Translations under genes and position numbers: made by a program
Source: Cyclina sinensis
Taxonomy: Eukaryota; Mollusca; Bivalvia; Venerida; Veneridae
NCBI GenBank assembly: GCA_012932295.1
Contig: JAAONU010000016.1
Location: forward strand, 36,301,241-36,365,240
DNA: 64,000 nt
Direction of reading: 5' to 3'
Part shown: positions 22,001-34,000 of the stretch, piece after piece
How positions within the stretch are numbered: position 1 is the first letter of the stretch
How the letters are laid out: each line of letters opens with the position of its first letter
Notes under the pieces: model-generated
The model's database searches: none
Told to the model about the DNA's origin: nothing
Seen by the model: the letters and a program-made list of their open reading frames with translations, nothing else

Positions 22001-25000
22001 AGATCAAAGCGAAAATCAAGTCGCCTTATCAAAATTTAGTTGCCCTTGGCAAACATGGATAAGAGTCAATCGTGTCATAAATGTGGCATTTTTTTACGAT
22101 ACACAGTTTTTTTTACAATACACATAAACAATCGCTTGCCAGCCACTCATTAGGGAATCCCCATAAAACTCCGCCTCTCGCTATTTCTTGCGTTATAGCC
22201 ATGTGTGACGTACAGAGCGAAGACTCCGCCCATGTTATTTATATCTTTTCAACCAGAACATTCGATACCGACACTTAGGCGAAATAAACCAATCAGCATT
22301 TAGTTTTTAAAAAAGCACTATTGAGTAATGAATAATAATGAGTTTCCTGTCGGATATTTTTAGCTGATTTCAGTGTTTATAGAGTACCACTAATTGATCA
22401 CTATTTGATTGCGATGTTTCGGCAATTATGGGCTTAATTAAGATCAGGTACCTGAGCAGTGACGGCGATTAAACTGTGTAGGTATGTACATTGTATCACA
22501 AGACAAAAAAGGTGCAATCTATCAGGTTTTCTGTGAAAAACAAGTCAGCAATGAAAGGTTGATCGTCACATTTTAATCGTCGATCATTGTTTTCCAAAAG
22601 GTCTGGGTATCAATAGTTGATATTAGTTTCATTATGTTTCTGATACTGGTTGATAAAAGGGATCATTTATTAAAGGGAAATTTATTATGACATAAGCATA
22701 CGTTGTTCCCGAAACAAAGAGTAACGAAACAATATCCACTTCGCTCTGAAGTCTGTCCACTTCTCCCTAACCTTCAACCCAGGGCGAAGTGACTTCTCCC
22801 AAAATTCTGAGTCTAGCGAGAGCCCTGTAATAGCTTTTAGACAACATACCACAAAAAGAACAAAAATTCTTTATGGCATTTTTGTTTTAATTATCGGATT
22901 TATCTATAAGAAAAAGTAAAGTAGATTTATAACAAGCTTAACAAAATGAATGCAACCAATTCTAGCAAATATTTAGTTCATTAAACATGAAGCAGCAAGT
23001 GAAAATCAAGGATAAATTCCGTATGCCATATATATTTCCGTGACCCCATCGTATTTTGTCATTTATAGAAAACATTGTCTTGGAGACTTTTTACAAGGCA
23101 AACTTACAACATTCAATTGACTGATTAAAATAAGTGGTCATGAATTTATTATAAGTACCAGTTTTTTCTTTTTCAATGAAAAATGTTCCTTTTCTCTAAG
23201 ACTTGAATATTTCTGATGGCTTTACTTTACAATTAGAATGAATCAACATACTTCACATCTTAAACATTTTGTAATTTGTTCACATAAAATTCTGGTGAAA
23301 CTGGAAACACATCGTCGGTTGAAAACCAGAGTATAGTATATACCAAATTTTTCAAAAATGGGGTTTTTACATTTTTTATATTATATATTTGAGACACACA
23401 ATGTCTCAAAATTTCAGCTCTATATCTTATCTAGTTTTGAAGATATTGATCAGAGATCGAATGTCGTATCTCATATTAAGCAGTGTATCTTCAACCAAAA
23501 TGTTGCAAAGGCAGATGATATAAAATTTTACCGCCAGAGCAACAAAACGGCATGCCAAATTGTTGCACTTTTAAATGCAAGATTTTGGTTTTAACAACAT
23601 GGAAAAAATAAATGTATAAGTTTTTGCCAGAATATAGTATATGGCGATAATAATGTGTGGCTTTCATTAGTAAGTGTAATATTCAGTTTACTGATATGCC
23701 ATACACTATCATCTGTAAATGCTAAACTTGAGAAAGTTAATTTTTACCATAACTTATCATCCAAACTATGGTGTTTAAAGACACTAGTTTTTGGTTATTT
23801 CTTATAAAGTGATAATGTCCTCGTCTGCCTAATGCCAAACTGTATCATTTGAAAATGATATATTATATCAGCTGTAATCTGGTCCAGGATGGTGCTAATT
23901 GGTGTTGATAACCTGGTATCTCCAATTTCAAACTTAATGTTTGTTGTTGTGGAATGTATTAATTTACAGTGTATATGAAGATACAGGACAGAAAATGATT
24001 AGTGATTAAATCAGAAAAATTTAAGGTATGTTTTCTTTATTTAAAATTATAATTAATACAATAAATACCTATGAAACAGTTTTCAGTAATAAAATATTAC
24101 CCTTCAAATAATAAAAATGATTTGATTTTTTTGTTCTGTTGTATTGCTCTGCTACACAAATGCATCATATTAATTTTAATGAACGATGAACGACTGTAAT
24201 AGTTACTTTGCTCTGCACACCTTTTTTTGGGTGTGTCACAAATAGATAATAGATATTCAATGCTGTCTTAATGATCTCCCTGCAGGTATCTGTAAACAAT
24301 AATGATCTTCTACCTGTCTAATAATAAAGTTTACTTTGAAAATAAGTTAACTGAGATGTGAGGACATCTGTTCACAGGAAGATATGGTATAGTTTGCATC
24401 AACTTTGTAAGCCTTTAAATGTAAGCCAAATCGGAAGTATAACAGGTATTTTTATATGCAAGAATATCATTAGTCGAAACATATTTAATTTTTCAGATAG
24501 GGTCCGACGATAACTCTGATGATCAAGAATGTATTCGTTTAACAACACAACAATTTATTGACAAAGGATATAAACACAGACTACACTGAAACTGTTAAAT
24601 ACAAATAAGGAAGAATTAATTAGACATCTGGGTGTGTATGCACTGCAGAAACAAATAGAACAAGTACAGCAGAGAAGTCTGACTACATGTATATAAGTAA
24701 TCGTGCAAGAAAGAACATGAAAACATACAATAACAATGATGGAAAAAACTTGTCAAGAAGCAGCAAGATATGAGATGCTATACTTTCAATGTCAACAAAG
24801 AACAAGTTCGGCTCTGTAAAAAGTTCTTTTTAAAACCAATAAGTGTCAGCGAAGTGACAGTAACACAGGCTCTGTCAAAAAGGTGTTGGGCCACTTCCAT
24901 GGGTGCGATGAACATGGCAGGCATGTGGCACTAAATAAAACAAACGAAAAGGAACGTACTGAAATAATGAACCATATAGAATTGTTTTAACATTGGAATC

Positions 25001-28000
25001 ACATTGGAATCACAGTATGTCGTCTCTTGCCCCAAACTTGAATGGTAAACGGATGTACGAAGAATATACAGTATATATCAAACTGTAAAGAAAAAGGAAC
25101 CAAACTTGTGGATAAACCAATATACAAGTTTCTAATGAGAAATATATCATTTCCAAAAAAGAAAGAGTTCAATGCACCTCTTGTAATAAGTATGTAAATG
25201 CAAAAGCAGATGGGACACCAGAGGGAAAGTTACAGGAAGATTATAAGCTACATCAAGGAAGAAAGCAACTTGCAAGAGAACAAAAACACAAGGATTGTAA
25301 CATTGCAAAAACAAAACAACAAAGTGAAAACATGTACATTTGATTAGCTATCCATCTTGTATACCCCTTGTTCACTGGTTAGCCTGATGTACTCTATGAG
25401 AAAACTCTCCTGTTACAATCTTTCAATCTGTAGTGCAGATGACAAAAAAGCAACAAGTTATATCTGGTCGGAAACAGACGGCAAGTGTGGGTCAAATGAG
25501 ATCACAACATGTCTGAATATGTACCTGTCAAGTTTCAAGGCATCAGCAGAACATGTTATTCTTTACTCTGATTCATGTACAGGGCAAAATAAAAATCAGA
25601 TTGTTGCATTTTGCCTCCTACATTCAGTTACTATTATACCATACCTGGACCTAAAATAATTGACCATAAGCCACACCCACATGGAGTGTGGCTTGATGCA
25701 TTCTGCAACTAAGCATGCAAAATCAAAAACAAAAAATATTCATGCCAACCCAATAGTAAACAGTAATAACAATGGCTCAAAGAGGAAATCAGAATCATGT
25801 TGTGACTCTGAAATACTATGATTTCAAATACTTCAAGTCGGTGAAATCAAAAACACAAAGAGCATCTAAGACAGAGGGTGGAAAGAAGCCCGGATGGAAG
25901 CAGATGAAGTGGATACGCTTTCAAAAAACTGACCCAGAGATATGCCACCTCAAGTTCAATCTTGAAGAAGCAGACGAATTCTAGAGAGTAAAAGTTTCAG
26001 GAGTTAAGCATTCAAATGAGCAAATGCAGACTGTATACAAAGGAAAGTTGGCAATATCCAGTGCAAAGAAAAAGTATTGAATTTCCTTAGGCAAGCAACG
26101 AGTTATACCTGCTGAATTTCACGAACATTATAAGGGGTTAGCTAGTTAAGTTAGACTTAATGTCTGCCAGAACCGGACATGTAAGAGTGATGATGATACT
26201 GACATGGATTTACACTTTTAGAATGAAGGATTATAAGTATGACTATTGGTGGGTAGAAGTGTTATATCAATTAAATTTATGTATGACTTCAAATTCCTTG
26301 GAGTAAAAATTAACTTAAAAATCTGTGTTTGAGTACTGACTGCAGGAAGTATTTAAACCATGAAACTCGTGTATGACTGCTCATTGCTATAAGTAAGATG
26401 ACTATGGAATTCATGTATGACTACAGATTGCTGGAAGTAAAGTAACCATAAGTTCATGTCTGACCACAGTATGACTACAGATTGAATTTGTTATTTCACT
26501 ATGAAATTCATGTATGACTTCTTTTTACTAGAAGTAAGATAACCATGAAATTCCTGTATGACTACTTTTTACTAGAAGTAAGATAACCATGAAATTCATG
26601 TATGACTACTGATTGCCTGAGTATGATAACCATGAATATCTATCTACTTTTGCAAGACCAGGATATTCATAGAACAACTAGTACCGATAACAATGATGTG
26701 AAATTCAATGAATACCGATTAACAGTGATTAAACCTATTGAGACAGTGAAATCAGATGAAATGTTCGGGCCTAAAGGGTTTGTACAATACATTTTAGACG
26801 AATCTGGTAAAATGAAGTGAAACAATATCAGTGTTGTTTACTTGTTTATACACATCTTTCTCATGCCAATAGTTCCACAAAATATCCACCATGTAAGCCT
26901 TTCAATAATTACATTCATTTGATAATGGTGTTTTAAAAAATTACAAGAGTACAATTTTTTCACATCTTAAAATACCATGTTTAAGTTCTGATTCTTTAGT
27001 TTAAGAAATATTTTGTTGAAACCAAAGTGCTTCATTTCAGTTTACTTTGTTTTTGACACAGATTTGGGGAATGGGTGTCTACATATTGTACTGCCATATA
27101 AATGCATGTGCAATTACCATGATAAAGCGCAACTGGAACGGCAGTCAATTTTTATTTTTATAAATGCCAAACTATCGCTTTCATATATACAATATTCTGA
27201 CTCACTATTTACAAGCAGTGGATACATAAGGTCCACAAAACTATACCATGGTACAGTTATATACTATGTTCTGGCATTTAATTCCCTTTGATATACTCAC
27301 TTATCATAAAAGCTAAAGACACTCATCCATAGATGTAACAGTTTGGTCGTCTTAGGTGCAGATCAAAATGAAATTTGCCAAAAAGCCAAAACCTTTTATC
27401 CAAGGATGAGATGTTATACCTATGTACAAATAGTGAAATTTGGGCAAATTTAACATGCCAGAACAAAAACATTGAATTTTGTACATAATGTAAGAGCTAA
27501 TGTTTTGAAACATTTACAAATCGCTTAAGTGCGCATTTGGCCATCATTGTGCTGGATATGTCTTAAATATTTTAGTTTTTGTATATTTGACAAAGTTTTT
27601 TCAACTTCCTGAACATTTTCGAAAAAGGCAGATACTAGGGTCTGGTTTTCAACCGACGACATCCATTAGGTTACCAGACATTCCACCAAAAAGTCACTGA
27701 ATTTTGATGCCAGAAGTACACTAGTTTAAAAGAATAAGTTGAATAGCAACCAATCCACATATTTGCTGTCTGTCATAGTCTTTTAAAGTGAACTCAATTT
27801 CTGTTTAGAAGTTTGGGGAATTTTTTAAAGATCTATGAAAGAATCTTTCATTTTAAAAGTGTTTCTAATTCTTTTTTAAATTGATTTTGTAAAATAAAAA
27901 AAAAACAATTAACTAATAATGCTTATCGAAAACGTTATACTTGTCACTTGGACATCTGACTTTATTTTTGGGACAACTCTATTTTGCCCTAGTCAGTTGT

Positions 28001-31000
28001 CCTGGACAACTCAATTTCAAATAAATTTGTAGAGCCCTGTTTCTGCTCAGTAACTGGAGTACCATTACACCCAAACCTTCAAACTTCATAGGGTAATTAT
28101 ATTAGAAGAACACTATTGTTTTGGGGGTCCATAGCTCAAATGTCAAGTTCACAGGGACCTGTAGAGTAAAACTACTTCTGCTAAAAAATTTGAGTACCAT
28201 TACACCCAAAGTCTTCAAACTCACTGAAACTTATTCAAATTTGCGAACAAGGAACACCCATAACAACCAATAACAATACTTGTAACTTGTGCAATGAGAC
28301 TCAGGTGAGTGATTTAGGGCCATCATGGCCCTCTTGTTGAATTCCCTCGACAGTTTGAAAGCTGCTATTATGTATTTTATGCTCCCTGAAGGGAGAACAC
28401 ATAGTTGCCGCCTTGTACGTCCATCCGTCCATTACACTCTTCTCCAGAGAATAACTTGAAAAGTATTGAAGGAATTTGAGCGGTTTAGGACCATCATGGC
28501 TGTCTTGTTATCTCGTATTTGTCTCATCATAGAATTAGAAAAGCACCTTACTTATAAAGTCATACACAAAACTTAATTTATTTTTTTGACGTACTACAGT
28601 GTGACTGGTTGCTTCATTTTTAATCACTTAAACTCAGTCCAGCAGTTAGTTCCCTTGCAGTACATGGTTTGAAAAGTGCTTAATTTCAGACCAGTGAAAT
28701 CTGTTTTGGACGTGCTTTTTATCATCTGCTTGCCCGACAAGAGAAGTGGTTAAAACAATCTGATTTTCAGACTGCATTTCATGTCAGATTTGAATCCTAG
28801 TAAGAGCATTTGTCTCAATCCAGCTGCAATACTAGAAATGAAGATAATTGGCTTCTTTGTTAACATTATCATTAAAAGTGTCCCCAGAGTAAATTATCTA
28901 TGAAAGAATATTTTATTATATTTATTATTGAATTGATGCAGTTCTTTATTTTCCGTACAAATACACTTAAACTTCATAGAGGTGAACGTAAACTTGTTAG
29001 TTTATCAGTCATAGAAAGATTTTAGTAAGATTTAAAAAGATCTTAAAGTGACTTTGTACAGATATGTTGTTCAGCTTAAGGTTATCATGGTGGCTCATGG
29101 CTTATTATTATCTGACCGGCTTGTGTTCAAGGTTAATGTTACATAATTAATATTTATGTTTGATTAATAAGGTTAGTATGTCAGTGGTCAGAATTTCATT
29201 GTGTTATTTGAATTTGCATGGTCACTTTATCACATGAAACATGGAACACTCTTCTGAATGGTGTCAGTAGATATCAGCTCTTTTAGTGCCAAAATTTGAA
29301 AATACTTCGACCCTAGTGCTGTTCAAATGTATCTCAGGTTTGCAAGTAACCTGCTAACTTAACAGTCACATAGTCCATTGAATTTGGTTGTCTTACCTTT
29401 AAGGGATATACAGGCAAAAGTTTTACATGTGTATGCTTTCTTTCACATTTCTTCAATCAATATACTATAAATATGCAAAAAAAAAATACAATGATCAGTC
29501 CCAGTAACAAAGATTTCCTCTATTTAAAATGAAAAACCGGGTGATTTCCTTACTTGACCCACGTGAGTCTAAATAGAAAATTTAGATTTCGCGCTAAATT
29601 TTGCAGTGAATGATTGGACGGTTGAAGTACCTGTCACGTGATCTACAGCAAAATGCAACCCAAGAGAAACGACAATTGGCTGTTTTTGTCATGTGACCTA
29701 TTTAAAATAACCATCCCCATTTTACTTTTAGTTAAAGAATGTTCAAATATTTACATTCAAGTCTGCATTTCACTTTATTTATATATGGACAAACATACTG
29801 TGAATTTAAAGTTCTTCATATTGAACGTGACTTGAGCAAATAATATCAGTTTTGATTTTTTGGACATTCATTTGCCTGTGTATCCCTTTAAAGGTCACAT
29901 GATCCATTGAATTTGGTTGTCTGACTTTAAAAGTCACATGGAAGGTTGACTGTGGTTGTCTGAATTTAAAAATCACTTGGTCCATTGAAAATGGTTGTCT
30001 GACATTAAAAGTCACATGGTCAAATGAATTTGGTTGTCTGACATTAAAAGTCACATGGTCCTTTGAATTTGGTTGTCTGACCTTAAAAGGCACTTGGTTC
30101 ATTGAATTTGGTTGTCTGACCTTAAAAGGCACATGATCCATTGAATTTGCTTGTCTGACCTTTAAAGTCACATGGTACATTGCATTTTGTTGTCTGACAT
30201 TAAAAGTCACATGGTCCTTTGAATTTGGTTGTCTGACCTTAAAAGGCACTTGGTTCATTGAATTTGGTTGTCTGACATTAAAAGTCACATGGTTCATTGA
30301 ATTTGGTTGTCTGACCTTAAAAGGCACATGATCCATTGAATTTGCTTGTCTGACCTTTAGAGTCACATGGTACATTGCATTTTGTTGTCTGACCTTAAAA
30401 GTCACATGGTTCATTGAATTTTGTTGTCTGACCTTCAAAGTCACTTGGTTCATTGACTATGGTTATCTAACCTTAAGAGACACTTGGTAGGTTGACTTTG
30501 GTTGTCTGACCTTAAGAGTCACTTGTAGGTTGATTGTGGTTGTTAAATCACAGGAGTCTCATGGTAGGTTGATTGTGGTTGTCGAAGTCACATACCTACA
30601 TGTAGTTCATTGAATTTGATTGTATGACCTTAAAACTGACATTTTTCATTGAATTTAGTTTTCTGACCTTAAAAGTCACTTGGTTCATTGACTTCGGTTG
30701 TCTTACCTAGGTTGACTTTGTTTGTCTGACCCTAAAGTAACATGGTAGATTGACTTTGGTTGTCTTACCTCAAGAGTCACATGGTAGGTTGACTATGGTT
30801 GTCTTACCTAAAGAATCACATGGTAGGTTGATTTATGTTGTCTAACCTTAAGAGTCACAGAGTATGTAGACTGTTGTTGTCAAACCTCAAGAGTCACTTT
30901 GTAGGTTGACTCTAGTTGTCAAACCTCAATAGTGGCATGTTAAGTTGACTGGTTGTCATACCTCAAGAGTCACTCTGTAAGTTGACTTCGGTTATAGACC

Positions 31001-34000
31001 TCAAGGGTCACTAAAATAGTAGGTTGACTTTGGTTGAGTAACCACAAAAGTCCCATGGTAGTTTGACTTCTATTATCTAACCTCAAAAGTCACTTATTGG
31101 GTTGACTTTGGTTGTCAAACCTCAAGAGTCACATGGTAGGTTGACATTGGTTCTCTAACCTCAAGAGTCACGTGGTAGGTTGACTTTGGTTGTCTAACCT
31201 CAAGAGTCACATGGTAGGTTGAATTTGGTTGTCTAACCTCAAGAGTCACATGGTGGGATGACTTTGGTTGTCTTACCTCAAGAGTCACATGGTGGGTTGA
31301 CTTTGGTTGTCTTACCCCAAGAGTCACATGGTATGTTGAATTTGGTTGTCTATCCCCAAGAGTCACATGGTATGTTGAATTTGGTTGTCTATCCCCAAGA
31401 GTCACATGGTATGTTGAATGTGGTTGTCTATCCTCAAGAGTCACATTGTATGTTGAATTTGGTTGTGTAACCTGAAGAGTGACGTTGCTTGTCTGCTGTT
31501 TCAGTCTTAATACTTTTATTTTTACCTTGCATTAAGTAGTTCATTAACATAACAGTACACAGTGTTTACCTTGAGTGGCATTATGTTCATAAACAATTGG
31601 TAAGTACAAAAGGTTTGATTTAGATTAACATTGCTTTTATTTTTTATTACAGGTCACTGCTTGGGGCAGCATGTGAAAGGAAGAGTGTGTTGTTGTTTGA
31701 TCCATTTAATGGTAAAATGGTAGCCAGCAAAACAAATGCACATACTGACTGTGTTAACTGTGTCAAGTAAGTTAAATATACTCTTGTATACTGCCTTGCA
31801 TAGATATTTCAGGTGCAAGTTTAAGGTAATCAATGGAAATATAGGATATTGCCTTCAGTGTTGATGTCTGTTGATGCATGGTATATGAAATTGGTTTGTG
31901 TCAATGAAAACAGCCTGGAAAACTCTCATTTTGGCATACATGTAACTTGCATATCTGAACTATGTTAACTTGAAAAAAAAAATGTTTGTTTCCTTGGTAA
32001 CGTAAATGTTGTCACAGTATCTGAAAGTTAAATTTAAAAAAGTAGAACATACATAAATTGTATTAGAAAATTTGTCACTTGTAATTTTACTTGTGTTGTG
32101 AATATAGTCATAACATGATCAATGGAATCATAATAGGACAAAATTACAATGTACTAAGAAAAGAATACGTGATCTCTTCAGTTTGCGCAGTGCTAATGTG
32201 AGCTTTTAGGATCAATGACTGTTTGTCCATTGGCCATTGTCCAAAATTGTTTTAAAGACCATCTCCTCTGAAATCACTTGGCCAAATTTGAACTTGAACT
32301 AGTTACTTACTTTCTTGTTTTTGCAGCTACATTGTGTACAGTATGGAAATTTGAACAATACTTTCGACCTTAGCAAACATTATACTACTGACATTCTTAC
32401 TGTTTTTGAAATTATGTCTATGATATATGGACCGGGTGTACAGTTTTGCATGTAAATTTTAATTAGGTGGATATACCTTGATTGCTTTATTGGCCTTGCT
32501 GTTTTAGCTGGTGGTACTTTGAGCAATATAGTAATAGGACCATCTTGTCTGCTTAGAACCAATGAAGTGACAAAGCAAAAAATGGTCAAGTCTATTGCCA
32601 ATTCAGGTAACTTTGTTTTCATTGCAGATTCCTGGATGATCGTCTGTTTGCAACTTGTTCAGATGACACAACAGTGGCATTGTGGGATACTCGATACTTG
32701 AAACACAATGTGCAGACATTCCGTGGTCATTCCAACTGGGTGAAGAACATAGAATATGATTCCAAACAGGGTATTTTACTGACCTCAGGATTTGATGGCT
32801 GCATATACACTTGGAATATAAATAAGTATGTAGACATGTTTCCTGTCAGTGATTCATTAAAAGGACATATCCTTAACCCTTTACCTGCTAGAGGCAATAG
32901 AGATTATTGACTTTGCCTTTGCAACCAGTGCACATCTGTGCAGTCTGACCATGGTCTGTACTATTTGCCATTCAGTCAGAAAATTTTCAAGAAGCACCCC
33001 CATAAACAGTTAATGGATCTGTCCAAATTGAAAGATGGACAAGTCCATTGTAGATATTTAGCATGGTAAGGATTAGATTTACTGATAATATACTTCATAT
33101 GATTGTATATTATTTGTTGATTCTCTACCAATTGAAAAAAATAATTGATACTTTTAAAGAGGAGCATATCTTTTCTGAGAAGAAGAACATAATTATAGAC
33201 ACAAAGAAAGTGTTCAAGAACACAACAGCTCACTAAAGATATTGGGGCCATCCTTAGTACTTAGTCTTGTGGCAAGTATGTCTGACTACTAATCAGGAGA
33301 TTGCTGATCCCTGGTCAGATCTGCCTCGATATGACCTTAGTTAATGAAAGGAAGATTAAACCAGAGTTTACTGACCAAAGATGTTGGACAGTGATTCCTT
33401 CATAAACATTAACAATTACATGATTTTGAAAGAGCCCAAATGCTTTATGATTCCTTCATAAACATTAACAATTACATGATTTTGAAAGAGCCCAAATGCT
33501 CTAGATTTAGGATCATCCCTTGTTATTTGTATTTTCAAAATTTGATGTACATGTGATTTCATGCAAAAATAGAGGTCTATACTGTTGAAATTGCAGTTAA
33601 TGTCTCATAAGTTCTCCAAACCATATTGTCATACACAATGTATATCAGGCTGAGGTAATAGGATTTATTTGTTCAAAAAAATTAAGTGGAAACCATTTTG
33701 TTCTTCGCTATAAATTTCAAGGTGTTTGTTCTTTGGTAAGAGTGATATAAACATCCAACTTTTTAACTGTAAATATTTTCATTTCAGATACAGTAATGAG
33801 GAGTCGTCAAATAGAGTGTTTTACACCAGTGGGTTAATGAGATCAAAACTTTCACCAGATTTCTCCAAACTTGTCATATCAACACATGAGGGCTATATCA
33901 TTGTCATACATAATCTAGACCTCTCCACTCTAGGTAGGATTAATGGACCTGTTTACTGATAAGAGTAAATCCTAGGATAATTGTAGGGAATTATTTAAAC

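Larger units (their letters stand above)
23313..27658 (+). mobile_element. 4.35-kb DNA transposon with 18-bp TIRs, ACAT duplication and a dead DUF7869-type transposase
   Basis: Inverted termini CGTCGGTTGAAAACCAGA are perfect over 18 bp (23313-23330 and 27641-27658). They continue imperfectly to about 48 bp (TAGTAT, then CAAAAATG/CGAAAATG). ACAT flanks both sides (23309-23312 and 27659-27662). A degenerate transposase-like gene on the plus strand occupies about 24496-25985. A degenerate array of about 44-bp units lies at 26270-26640. The whole element is inside the 6.5-kb hAT-like element in DCAF10 intron 1. Confidence 0.88.
21514..28039. mobile_element. 6.5-kb hAT-like element with 5-bp target duplication, carrying nested insertions
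   Basis: The termini are CAGGGCTCTACAAATT (21514) and its reverse complement ending CCCTG at 28039. They are flanked by TTTCT on both sides (21509-21513, 28040-28044). Subterminal regions on both ends repeat GGACAACT/AGTTGTCC motifs. The uninterrupted paralogous site at 20869-20905 (GCATAGATAAACTATTTCTG then CTCAGTAACTGG) has one TTTCT. The element contains an 896-bp CAGGG element (21932-22827) and a 4.35-kb transposon (23313-27658); without them it is about 1.3 kb and non-coding. Confidence 0.88.

Noticed and set aside
21672..22127. 151-codon plus-strand frame
   Set aside because: It runs across the boundary between the 6.5-kb element and the nested 896-bp MITE and has no recognised motif.
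29806..31470. Open frames of 215, 109 and 70 codons with 13-residue repeats
   Set aside because: Products of the 39-bp intronic minisatellite; the period is divisible by three. They lie antisense or sense inside DCAF10 intron 1.
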